NCBI GenBank assembly: GCA_040387735.1
Contig: JAZKDE010000018.1
Span: 62,001 to 126,000 of the forward strand
Origin: Arcicella sp040387735
GTDB taxonomy: Bacteria; Bacteroidota; Bacteroidia; Cytophagales; Spirosomataceae
Reading direction: 5' to 3'
Length of the DNA: 64,000 nt
The notes below the pieces were generated by a model. The model did not search any database. It was given only the letters and a program-made list of their open reading frames with translations, and had not been told where the DNA came from. Positions 44,139 through 52,505 of this stretch are shown here, piece by piece (position 1 is the first letter of the stretch; each line of letters opens with the position of its first letter). The translations under genes were made by a program, and so were the position numbers.

Positions 44139-46280
44139 ATGGAAAATATTAAAAATAATAGTCGAAGAGGTTTTCTGAAAAGTGCTTTAGCAGCAAGTGG
44201 AGGACTAATTTTAGGATTTAATTGGTTGGGAAATGAGACTTTTGCCGCTTCTATTGTAGAACAAACAATGGGCGAAAATCTTACCACTAATGCTTATCTC
44301 TCGATTGCTTCTAATGGAATTATAACTATTTTTTCACCAAATCCAGAAATTGGACAAGGTATAAAAACGGCTTTTGCGGTCATTGTGGCGGAGGAATTAG
44401 ATGCTGATTGGAAAAATGTGGTCGTGAAACAAGCGGATTTAGACAAAAGATTTGACCGACAATTGACGGGTGGGAGTGGAGCGATTAAACATTCGTGGGA
44501 TAGATTGCGGAAAGCAGGTGCTACCGCCAAGCAAATGTTGGTGGAAGCGGCAGCTCAAAAATGGTCAATTGATGCTTCGACTTGCAAAACGCTCAATGGG
44601 TTCGTAATTAATCCTGCGGGACAAAAACTTTCTTACGGAGAATTATCAGAAGCGGCGGCTAAATTGCCAATACCGAAGGAAATAAAACTGAAGAAACCAA
44701 CTGATTTTACGCTCATCGGAAAGACGACAAAAAGTGTCGATAATAAAGATGTGTTACAAGGGAAAGCAGTTTATGGAATAGATTTTAAAGTGCCTGGAAT
44801 GGTGTACGCTCAAATTCAACGTCCGCCGGCATTTGGCTTAAAGTTGAAATCAATGGATGCAACGGCGGCAAAACAAATTCCCGGAATTATTGACGTTGTA
44901 TCTTTTGGGAATAAAGTTGCAGTGGTCGGAAAATCGACTTGGGAGATTATGAAGGCACGCAAAGTGCTTAAAATTGATTGGGAAAAGGATAAAAACCTTG
45001 AAAGTGACGAAGACCATAATCGTATTTTTAGCGAACTAATGGAAAGTGATAAAGGGGAAGTTCGGAGAAAAGATGGTGATGTTGAGAAGGCGTTTAAGGA
45101 GGCCGATAAAATTATTCAAGCCGAATATCAATGTCCATTTTTACCGCATAACCCAATGGAACCGATGAATTTCTTTGCGGATGTCAAAGAAAAATCCGTG
45201 AGATTAGTTGGGCCAACGCAATTGCCACAATCGGCGGTTGACCAAGTGGCTAAATTATTGAATATCCCTGCGGATAATATTACTTTGGAGTTGACTAAAA
45301 TGGGTGGAGGTTTTGGACGAAGACTTAATAATGATTATGCTTTGGAAGCGGCAGAATTATCGAGTATCATCAAAACTCCCGTAAAAGTAATGTGGACTCG
45401 TGAAGATGATATGGGCGGCGGAATTTACAGACCCGCAGTTCGTTATCGTTTCAAAGCTGCCATTGATAAAGCAGGTAATGTGACGGGTTTTATGTTGCGA
45501 GGCGTCGGCATGAACGCTGGGAATGCTACCCGACAAGATAATTTTCCAGTGGGAGCGATTGAAAACGTTTTAGTGGATTCATTGGACTATAAATCGCCGA
45601 TTACGACTGGACCTTGGCGGGCTCCAATTACCAATTTCTTGGCATTTGCAGAACAAGCATTTCTGGATGAAGTTGCCGATAAAATTGGAAAAGATCCCAT
45701 TCAATTTCGCTTAGATTTATTAGCAAAAGCCAAAGAAAAGCCAGTTGGGAAAATTACTTATGAACCCGACCGTTTTGTAAAAGTAATTAAAGATGTAGCC
45801 GAAAAATCACTTTGGGGACAAGCTAAAAAAGGTGTTTTACAAGGTTTTAGCGTATATTTTTCTCATAATTCTTACGTGGCACAAGTCGCTGAAATGGAGA
45901 TAAAAAAAGGTAAACCAACACTCAAGAAAGTATTTGCGGTAACCGATTGCGGAATTGTAATTAATGAAAGTAGTGCCAAAAATCAAGTTTACGGGGCAAT
46001 TGTGGATGGAATTGGTCATGCGATGTACGGAAAATTGACTTTCAAAGATGGTGCCCCACAAGAAACTAATTTCAATGCTTATCGGATGATAAAATACGGA
46101 GAAGTTCCTGAAATTGAGGCTCATTTTGTCAAGAATGAAATAGACCCAACTGGTTTAGGTGAACCTGCATTGCCACCAACGGGAGGAGCTTTGGCGAATG
46201 TGATTTTTAAGGCTACTGGGAAGAGGCTTTACAAACAACCTTTTGTGATTGAAGACCAACAAATTGAAGGTATTTTGTAG
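44139..46280 (+). CDS. Molybdopterin-binding catalytic subunit, IorB-like aldehyde/N-heterocycle oxidoreductase
   Basis: A 713-residue Tat-exported subunit: the N-terminus NNSRRGFLKSALAASGG is a twin-arginine signal. After it come the xanthine-oxidase-type segments: GQGIKTAFAVIVAEELD, LTGGSGAIKHSWD, GKAVYGIDFKVPGMVYAQI, FLPHNPMEPMNFFA and MGGGFGRRLNNDY. TDCGIVINES and the late GLGEPALPPTGGALANVIF (the last Glu being the catalytic base) complete the molybdenum site. It hydroxylates aldehydes or N-heterocycles using water; the substrate is unknown. Its partner is IorA-like at 43652. The molybdenum cofactor insertion protein is not in the window. Confidence 0.92.
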   Translation: MENIKNNSRRGFLKSALAASGGLILGFNWLGNETFAASIVEQTMGENLTTNAYLSIASNGIITIFSPNPEIGQGIKTAFAVIVAEELDADWKNVVVKQADLDKRFDRQLTGGSGAIKHSWDRLRKAGATAKQMLVEAAAQKWSIDASTCKTLNGFVINPAGQKLSYGELSEAAAKLPIPKEIKLKKPTDFTLIGKTTKSVDNKDVLQGKAVYGIDFKVPGMVYAQIQRPPAFGLKLKSMDATAAKQIPGIIDVVSFGNKVAVVGKSTWEIMKARKVLKIDWEKDKNLESDEDHNRIFSELMESDKGEVRRKDGDVEKAFKEADKIIQAEYQCPFLPHNPMEPMNFFADVKEKSVRLVGPTQLPQSAVDQVAKLLNIPADNITLELTKMGGGFGRRLNNDYALEAAELSSIIKTPVKVMWTREDDMGGGIYRPAVRYRFKAAIDKAGNVTGFMLRGVGMNAGNATRQDNFPVGAIENVLVDSLDYKSPITTGPWRAPITNFLAFAEQAFLDEVADKIGKDPIQFRLDLLAKAKEKPVGKITYEPDRFVKVIKDVAEKSLWGQAKKGVLQGFSVYFSHNSYVAQVAEMEIKKGKPTLKKVFAVTDCGIVINESSAKNQVYGAIVDGIGHAMYGKLTFKDGAPQETNFNAYRMIKYGEVPEIEAHFVKNEIDPTGLGEPALPPTGGALANVIFKATGKRLYKQPFVIEDQQIEGIL

Positions 46281-46320
46281 ATATTACTTAGGATAGCTTG
46301 AAAACTTGTCCTACAAAAGA

Positions 46321-46353
46321 ATGCGGAAGTATAAACTCATTATACTTCCGCAT
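46321..46353. terminator. Bidirectional terminator
   Basis: ATGCGGAAGTATA (46321-46333) and TATACTTCCGCAT (46341-46353) form a perfect 13-bp stem with a 7-nt loop between the convergent IorB-like and acetyltransferase genes. The flanking A- and T-rich tracts fit termination in both directions. Confidence 0.8.
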
Positions 46354-46355
46354 CT

Positions 46356-46973
46356 TTAATTTGCTTTTTCCCAAGCTTTGGTTTCAAAATTATACCTTTT
46401 GACCACTCTCGCAGGATTACCAACTGCCACACAAAATGGCGGAATATCTTTTGTTACAACTGCACCGCCCGCCACAACGCTATGTTTTCCAATGGTAACG
46501 CCCGCTGTAATTACCGCATTTGCTCCGATCCAACAATCATCTTCAATCGTAATCGTTGCGACAGTTTCACCTTGCAAATAAATCGGAATATCAACATTTG
46601 TATAGTTGTGATTGAGCCCGCTCATGACAATATTTTGGGCAAGAATTACATTATTCCCAATCGTAACAGGACCAATTACGACATTGCCAATCCCTATTCT
46701 TGAATTATTTCCGATGTTTACCGCACCAACGCCATTATTAATCGTAGCAAAATCTTCGACGGTAGAATAATCACCAATATTGAAAGTTTGAAAAGGTAAA
46801 ACATCAATTCTGGTGCGACGGCAAATGGTTGTTCCTTTTCCTTTTTGGTGAAAAAACGGATTTATAAACCATTGTATCCAAAGTCTCGGGCGAGCTTGAT
46901 GTTTTGGAATTAAGCACCAATGCACAAAACTCTTTAGTTTTGGATTTGATTTTATCGTAGTAATTATTGACAT
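46356..46973 (-). CDS. Left-handed beta-helix acetyltransferase (WcaF/LacA-like)
   Basis: About 205 residues. The C-terminal two thirds are hexapeptide repeats (for example IGNNSRIGIGNVVIGPVTIG, then CWIGANAVITAGVTIGKHSV), forming a left-handed beta-helix that transfers acyl groups from CoA; the catalytic His lies around LNHNYT. The end, GAVVTKDIPPFCVAVGNPARVV, is standard for O-acetyltransferases. I start at M46973, just after the upstream GT2 stop (2 bp gap), because the longer frame would overlap that gene. It probably acetylates a sugar of the exopolysaccharide built by the neighbouring transferases. Confidence 0.87.
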   Translation of the reverse strand: MSIITTIKSNPKLKSFVHWCLIPKHQARPRLWIQWFINPFFHQKGKGTTICRRTRIDVLPFQTFNIGDYSTVEDFATINNGVGAVNIGNNSRIGIGNVVIGPVTIGNNVILAQNIVMSGLNHNYTNVDIPIYLQGETVATITIEDDCWIGANAVITAGVTIGKHSVVAGGAVVTKDIPPFCVAVGNPARVVKRYNFETKAWEKAN

Positions 46974-46975
46974 AA

Positions 46976-47830
46976 TTATCGTTTGAAAAGGTATTTTTTT
47001 ACTCGCATAGTCAACGCATTTTTTAAGCCTCCATCCAATTGAATGCGGCGGTCGCTCGTCCAAACTCGGCCATCTTTTCCCATAATCGCTTTATTTACTC
47101 CCCCAGATTGTTGCAGTCGTAACGCCATCATTCCATCTTCAGTGGCATTTTGTTCTATTACGCCCGCAGCACCTCTAAATGTTCTTTGCGTTTCAATCTC
47201 ATAGCCATTAATATCAATTCCTTTTTGCCGAATGAAACCACAATTAAAGCCTAATGTATTTAAAAATGGTTGTGTTTTTTCTTTTTTCTGAATGATAAAG
47301 CTGCTTAAAACCTCATAAAAGGCATATTGCCAACGAGGAGTACTGTCGCTCGGTAAGAATGAATAAGTGCCATGAACACAATAAACAGTTTCGTCTTTGA
47401 GCATTCCATCAACCATCGCCGTTATCCAGCCTTCAGGGTAAAGTGTATCGCTATCGCCCGTCAAAATGTATTTTCCTTTTGCTTTGTGTAATCCACACGT
47501 TCTGGCGTGACCAACCCCTTGTTTGGTTTCCAAAAACGATTTTATGCCCAATGATGTCAATAAATTTGTCGTTCCATCGGTAGAATTATTGTCGATAATT
47601 AATAATTCAGTACCGTATTTTGTGTTGGTATTTGCTAAAGAAATGAGGGTGTGCAAAATACCTTCTTCTTCGTTCCAGGCGGGAATTACGACACTTACTA
47701 AAGGATCCTCTGGCGAAAATCTCGCTAATTTTTGCTTCAAGTCGGCTAATTCAATATCACTCAATTGTTTGATATTCAGCGGTTTTTGAAGGATATTTTT
47801 CACCCAACTTGGCATGGAAAAATTAATCAT
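46976..47830 (-). CDS. Family 2 glycosyltransferase
   Basis: A 284-residue soluble GT-A glycosyltransferase. The nucleotide-binding strand is VSVVIPAWNEEEGILHTL, with NNSTDGT, and the DXD-type motif is TGDSDTLYPEGWI. GVGHARTCGLHKAKGKYIL is typical of GT2. It adds a sugar to a lipid-linked precursor in the exopolysaccharide operon, directly upstream of the acetyltransferase (2 bp gap) and 108 bp downstream of another GT2. The donor and acceptor are unknown. Confidence 0.87.
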   Translation of the reverse strand: MINFSMPSWVKNILQKPLNIKQLSDIELADLKQKLARFSPEDPLVSVVIPAWNEEEGILHTLISLANTNTKYGTELLIIDNNSTDGTTNLLTSLGIKSFLETKQGVGHARTCGLHKAKGKYILTGDSDTLYPEGWITAMVDGMLKDETVYCVHGTYSFLPSDSTPRWQYAFYEVLSSFIIQKKEKTQPFLNTLGFNCGFIRQKGIDINGYEIETQRTFRGAAGVIEQNATEDGMMALRLQQSGGVNKAIMGKDGRVWTSDRRIQLDGGLKNALTMRVKKYLFKR

Positions 47831-47938
47831 ATTTTGAACCTGTTTATAGTAGAATAGCTTTGAAAACTGTCCTACTTAAATTCCGTATAAATTATCGTTG
47901 AACCGATTTTATTCGGTGTCTTCGTGGCAAAATACCTA

Positions 47939-49138
47939 CTATTCTGCTCTTTTTACTTTTTCCCAAATGCCAGAAGTTAAGCCATTTCTGTATCTTAAAT
48001 ATCCTTTGATTGCACAATAATTCATGAAAGAAAAATAGAATGGAACAAAAAGTAGTTTTACTCTGATTTTCTTATTCTCAAGGTAATAGCCAATGATTGC
48101 CATTGAATAAAAGGCAATTTGTCCGACCATGAAAAGTTGATACAAGAAAGATGGTTGCGTGAATATTAGGGCTATATTAAGCAGAAAAATCAAAGGTAAA
48201 CAGAATGGAGCAACCGCCCAACGCATCGCTCGGTGCGAAATATATTGAAATGAAAGCAAGCCATAACGAAATATATTCCAAAGAAATCCCAAACGGGCAA
48301 TGGATTGAAAACCGCCCGAAGCAATTCTGACTTTTCGTTTCATTTCATCTTGGATTGAAAAGGAGGGTCTTTCGCTGGCATAAGCGTCAGGTTCGTAAAT
48401 TACCCGATAACCATCCGCTGCAATGCGAAGTGAAACCATAAAATCATCCAATAACGTATCTTTCTCAACTTCACCAAATAAATGGGTTCTGACTGCAAAA
48501 AGCTCGCCTGCGGCTCCTACTACCGAATAAAGTTCAGTATCTAACTTCTTTAAAAACGATTCATACTTCCAATAAAGTCCTTCGCCTGCACCCGCAGCGG
48601 CTTCGCTACCTTCCGTTTCGATGCGTTTTTCTCCTGCAACTGCTCCCACATTTGGGTCTTGAAAATGGCGGACAATATGACGAATTACTTGATTATTCAG
48701 ATTGGTATTGGCATCCGTAAAAATAACAATCGGTGTCGAAATTGTTTTTATCGCCATATTCATCGCCTCAATTTTGCCTCTTCGAGTATCACCACCAATC
48801 ATTTTAAGGTTTGGATATTTTGTCATCAAGGATTGAATGTATTCCGAAGTTCCGTCATTTGAGCCTTCAGTTACGAACAAAACTTCCATTTTATCGGCTG
48901 GATAATCCAAACTAAATGTATTGTTGACTTTCGCTTCGATACAACTCATTTCATTGTAGGCTGGAATTGCCAAAGTGACGTTAGGAAGAAAATTTGGGTC
49001 GTTAAATTTCTTGAATTGCTTGCCGAGAATATGCCTAATTTTTACCAAAATCCAAGCTAAAATGCCGTAGCCGAGGTAGGTGTAAACGACCAAACCAATG
49101 CAAAACCAAAATAATATTTCGAGTATAAGTGACATCAT
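47939..49138 (-). CDS. Family 2 glycosyltransferase with membrane helices
   Basis: A 399-residue processive-type GT2: an N-terminal helix (LEILFWFCIGLVVYTYLGYG), then NVTLAIPAYNEMSCI, TEGSNDGTSEYI, DTRRGKIEAMN, FTDANTNL (DXD-like) and DDFMVSLRIAADGYRV. Three or more C-terminal membrane helices follow (WAVAPFCLPLIFLLNIALIF). The QxxRW-type site reads MKRKVRIASGGFQ. It likely extends the exopolysaccharide backbone and exports or anchors it at the inner membrane. Either of two tandem ATG codons (49138, 49135) may start it. The undecaprenyl sugar transferase lies 25 bp upstream. Confidence 0.88.
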   Translation of the reverse strand: MMSLILEILFWFCIGLVVYTYLGYGILAWILVKIRHILGKQFKKFNDPNFLPNVTLAIPAYNEMSCIEAKVNNTFSLDYPADKMEVLFVTEGSNDGTSEYIQSLMTKYPNLKMIGGDTRRGKIEAMNMAIKTISTPIVIFTDANTNLNNQVIRHIVRHFQDPNVGAVAGEKRIETEGSEAAAGAGEGLYWKYESFLKKLDTELYSVVGAAGELFAVRTHLFGEVEKDTLLDDFMVSLRIAADGYRVIYEPDAYASERPSFSIQDEMKRKVRIASGGFQSIARLGFLWNIFRYGLLSFQYISHRAMRWAVAPFCLPLIFLLNIALIFTQPSFLYQLFMVGQIAFYSMAIIGYYLENKKIRVKLLFVPFYFSFMNYCAIKGYLRYRNGLTSGIWEKVKRAE

Positions 49139-49163
49139 TAGTGGGAGAGTTTAGAGAAATAAC

Positions 49164-50354
49164 TTAAACATTTTCTGATTGAAACAAAGCAGGGAATGTC
49201 ATGAAGAAAATCTTCATGTCATATTTAAAAGAAAAATTTCTGGCGTACTCAATATCCAATTCGATGCGTTCCTCTTCGGTCATTTCTTTTTTGCCTTTTC
49301 CTCTTTTGGTTACTTGCCAAAGTCCCGTTAAACCACCTGGGCCAGCAAAACGCTCAATATATTTGTCGGTGGTTAATTGTTCGGCTTCGTAAAGTGGGAG
49401 TGGACGATTACCGATTAGTGACATATCTCCCATAAAAATATTGAATAATTGGGGTAATTCGTCGATACTACTATTGCGTAAAAATCCACCAAATTTTGTA
49501 ATTCTTGGGTCATTCTGAAACTTCATGAATGCCACTTTTTCCTTTTTTTGAGCTAAATATGCTTTTTCACAAATGACTTCACCATCTAAAAATAACTGCT
49601 GCTGACACTTGCCAAGCAAATTACATTCTTCACAAAGTCCCGTTATTTTTTTTTCGGTGGTTTCTTTGGTGTACATATTTAAAGAACCCATATTTTTAAT
49701 CATTTGGTCGGCATCGGTTCGCATCGTTCTGAATTTGTAAATTTCAAAAACTTTGTATCCCGCTCCAACTCGCCGTGATTTATAAACAATTGGCCCTTTT
49801 GAGTCCAATTTTATTAGAATGGAAACGGCTGCTAAAATGGGTGAAAGTAAAAGCAAGGCCATTCCTGTTGAAGCAACGTCAATAAAACGCTTCCAAAATG
49901 GTATTTTTACTTCTAAAATATTGGATTTTGCTTGTTGGGTCGCCTGATAATGACGGCGTTTGAGGAAATATTCTAATCGGGTGACCAAATCGCCACTACT
50001 AAAATCTTTCGTAAATAAATCATCGCCTTTTTTCTCGACAACTTCTTTAATTAAGCCAGGGGAGATTTGTTCACAAGTAAGAATGACCGGGAGCGTTCGT
50101 GTCCAACTTTCTTGGCGAACAGTTTCCAGAAATTTCAAACCGCCCATATTTCTGCCGATTACAACGGCATCGGGAGGGTACGTATTTTTTATAAATGACA
50201 AACATTCTTCAGCATTTTCGATAACCTTAATGTTGAGTTTTGTGCCAAATTTTTTCAAGAAACTCACCACTGCATCATCATCGTTTTCTACCAAAATAAC
50301 CTTAATCGTAAAAGAATCTTGCTCGATATCGTTTTGTTCAATGTTATTCATCAT
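49164..50354 (-). CDS. Undecaprenyl-phosphate sugar transferase with N-terminal pseudo-receiver domain
   Basis: A 396-residue fusion. Residues about 17-133 fold like a response-regulator receiver (IKVILVENDDDAVVSF, DDLFTKDF with Lys116), but the phosphoacceptor site reads DAVVIGRNMGG, placing Gly67 where Asp is expected. Residues 150-396 are a bacterial sugar transferase that starts lipid-linked polysaccharide synthesis: membrane helix FIDVASTGMALLLLSP, YKFRTMRTDAD, SIDELPQLFNIFMGDMSLIGNRP, GLTGLWQV. A four-Cys insertion (Cys241, 244, 250, 262) sits inside the catalytic part and looks metal-binding. It begins the EPS operon after a free receiver protein (8 bp gap). Confidence 0.88.
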   Translation of the reverse strand: MMNNIEQNDIEQDSFTIKVILVENDDDAVVSFLKKFGTKLNIKVIENAEECLSFIKNTYPPDAVVIGRNMGGLKFLETVRQESWTRTLPVILTCEQISPGLIKEVVEKKGDDLFTKDFSSGDLVTRLEYFLKRRHYQATQQAKSNILEVKIPFWKRFIDVASTGMALLLLSPILAAVSILIKLDSKGPIVYKSRRVGAGYKVFEIYKFRTMRTDADQMIKNMGSLNMYTKETTEKKITGLCEECNLLGKCQQQLFLDGEVICEKAYLAQKKEKVAFMKFQNDPRITKFGGFLRNSSIDELPQLFNIFMGDMSLIGNRPLPLYEAEQLTTDKYIERFAGPGGLTGLWQVTKRGKGKKEMTEEERIELDIEYARNFSFKYDMKIFFMTFPALFQSENV

Positions 50355-50362
50355 TATTCGGG

Positions 50363-50749
50363 TTATTGAGGTTTTACTCTGCGTAAAATGGCTTTTATTT
50401 TGGCGTGAACTTCCATTGGGTTGAACGGCTTTAACATGAAATCATCCGCCCCCAAATTTAAACATTCAATTCGCTCCTTACTTTCGTCCGTCCCCGAAAG
50501 AATAATAATGGGTACTTCGCTGTAAAGATTGCTGGCCCGAATGACTTTTATAAATTCCTTACCGTTGAGGTTTGGCATATTTAAGTCTGCAATGATAAAA
50601 TCGGGATCATTGCCTGATTCCAGCCATTCCATTCCTTCCATTCCATCATTTTTAAGGGTTACATCAAATTCCTTGTTTAAAAAATGTTCCAATACTTTGC
50701 GTGTACTCGGTTCATCATCAATGATTAATAGTTTATTTCTTAGTTCCAT
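50363..50749 (-). CDS. Single-domain response regulator (CheY-like)
   Basis: About 128 residues, a lone receiver. Acid pocket LLIIDDEPSTRK, phosphoacceptor in DFIIADLNMPNLNG, Thr/Ser in ILSGTDESKE and Lys in FMLKPFNPMEV are all intact. I start at M50749 (MELRNK), because the nine residues upstream do not extend the fold. It is 8 bp upstream of the sugar transferase with a degenerate receiver, so the two receiver domains may interact and let a sensor kinase tune polysaccharide initiation. The cognate kinase is not identifiable. Confidence 0.88.
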   Translation of the reverse strand: MELRNKLLIIDDEPSTRKVLEHFLNKEFDVTLKNDGMEGMEWLESGNDPDFIIADLNMPNLNGKEFIKVIRASNLYSEVPIIILSGTDESKERIECLNLGADDFMLKPFNPMEVHAKIKAILRRVKPQ

Positions 50750-50776
50750 TATGTATATTGATTGGTATGCTTCCAA

Positions 50777-51359
50777 AGAGAATTCATTTTAAGAATTTAT
50801 TTTATTATAAACGTTCTTAAAAATTTGTAAAGGTTAAAAAGTTGCTGGAAAATGACAAATAAAAGGTTTGTACGTAAGATAAATAAATTTGAATTAATAA
50901 AAAAGCTTAAATAAATTGAGAATTAAGCATGATTTTTATCAATTTTAGAGAAATGTTTTTTGACAAGCAGACTTGTGGAGTGTTATTCGGTAGAAAACGG
51001 GAGATTTTGGGCTATTTTCATGTAAATCAGGTTCATTTTTAAAAAAAGGTCAAGCTGATATAAAGCAAAAATTGTTCCAAAGTAGATTTGAAATATTTTT
51101 TAATTTGGAAAAAATCTGCTCGGACTAATTAATTATTTTAAATGTTCAAATGTTCTCCCAAGAAAGAAATATTTGATTTATCTTTCAATAAATTTTACGT
51201 TGTAGTACAATTGGCTTATGCGTTGCTCGGTTTAAGTTGATACGCTAAAATTTACTTCAAATCTAAGAGCGGAAAATATTGTATCTTTAACACCAAAATA
51301 TTCTTTACCCACTATTTTTTTATTTTAATGTAAATTATCTCTCAAATTTTAGTTTTTCT
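50777..51359. other. Gene-free AT-rich interval
   Basis: 583 bp between divergent units. No ORF with recognisable similarity, RNA gene or strong hairpin was seen. A -7-like TATCTTTA lies at about 51281-51288 upstream of the FIST gene, without a clear -33 element. Confidence 0.5.
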
Positions 51360-52499
51360 ATGAAAATTCAGCAAATAGCTTTTAGAGCCAACAAATGGCA
51401 TGAAATAAGTGAATCTAAAGATTTCAACCCAATAAAAGTACAATTGGTGTTGGCTTTTGGTGAAAGGAAGTGTTTAGAAATGAATCAGCCTTACGACTAT
51501 ATCCGAAGTTTGTATCCGTCGGCTGAAATTGTTATTAATTCCACTTCTGGAGAAATTTATGAGAATAGTGTTCACAGTGATTCTATCATTGTAAACGCCA
51601 TTGAATTTGAAAAAACATCTATTCGTACCAGTCAAATTGATATTCAAAATCACTTAGAAAGTTCGAATGCGGGTAAAAAATTAGCAAATGACCTTGTTAC
51701 AGATGATTTGGCAGCCATTTTTATTCTTTCCGATGGTGGTGATGTTAACGGTACGGCATTACTGGCGGCTCTCAATGAAATCACTGATAGCAAAGTTCCT
51801 ATTTCTGGTGGTTTGGCGGGAGATGATGCACGTTTTGAGAAAACCTTAGTTGGACTTAATGAAAACCCTAAATCAAATAAAATTGTAGCCGTTGGCTTTT
51901 ACGGTAAATCAATCAAAATTGGCCACGGAACGATGGGTGGTTGGGAAGGATTTGGTCCAGAACGTGAAGTAACCAGCTCTGAATATAATGTGTTGTACAG
52001 AATTGGCGACAAAGCAGCATTGGATATTTATAAAGAATATTTGGGTAAATACGCCGACGGATTGCCAGGAGCGGCACTATTATTTCCACTTTCAATGCGA
52101 GTAAATGAAGACGATGAGCCAGTCGTGCGAACTATTTTATCAATTGATGAAGTAAATAAGAGCATGACTTTTGCAGGCGACATGCCCAAAGGTTCTTTAG
52201 TTAGATTTATGAAAGCAAATCTTGACCGACTTATTGATGCGTCGGCAACGGCAGCTCAAAGTTCAAAGGAATCGTTTGAGGTTTCACCCGAGTTAGCCAT
52301 TTTAGTGAGTTGCGTTGGGCGAAGATTAGTTTTAGGACAAAGAACTGAAGAAGAAGTAGAAGCCGCCCGAGAAGTTTTTGGGGATGAAACAGTCATTACG
52401 GGCTTTTATTCTTACGGGGAAATATCCTCTCAAATACCCAATGTTCGTTGTGAATTACATAATCAAACTATGACTATAACCACCTTTTCTGAATATTAA
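51360..52499 (+). CDS. FIST domain sensory protein
   Basis: A 379-residue protein with the FIST_N/FIST_C arrangement. FIST_N covers about 30-225 (VQLVLAFGERK, INSTSGEIYENSVHSD, PISGGLAGDDARFEKTLVG) and FIST_C about 230-365 (LGKYADGLPGAALLFPLSM, ETVITGFYSYGEI). FIST modules are thought to bind small molecules, possibly amino acids, as input for signalling. It lies 6 bp upstream of a hybrid histidine kinase that lacks its own sensor domain, so it probably supplies the input in trans. No signal peptide: a cytoplasmic sensor. The ligand is unknown. Confidence 0.9.
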   Translation: MKIQQIAFRANKWHEISESKDFNPIKVQLVLAFGERKCLEMNQPYDYIRSLYPSAEIVINSTSGEIYENSVHSDSIIVNAIEFEKTSIRTSQIDIQNHLESSNAGKKLANDLVTDDLAAIFILSDGGDVNGTALLAALNEITDSKVPISGGLAGDDARFEKTLVGLNENPKSNKIVAVGFYGKSIKIGHGTMGGWEGFGPEREVTSSEYNVLYRIGDKAALDIYKEYLGKYADGLPGAALLFPLSMRVNEDDEPVVRTILSIDEVNKSMTFAGDMPKGSLVRFMKANLDRLIDASATAAQSSKESFEVSPELAILVSCVGRRLVLGQRTEEEVEAAREVFGDETVITGFYSYGEISSQIPNVRCELHNQTMTITTFSEY

Positions 52500-52505
52500 T
52501 CTTGT

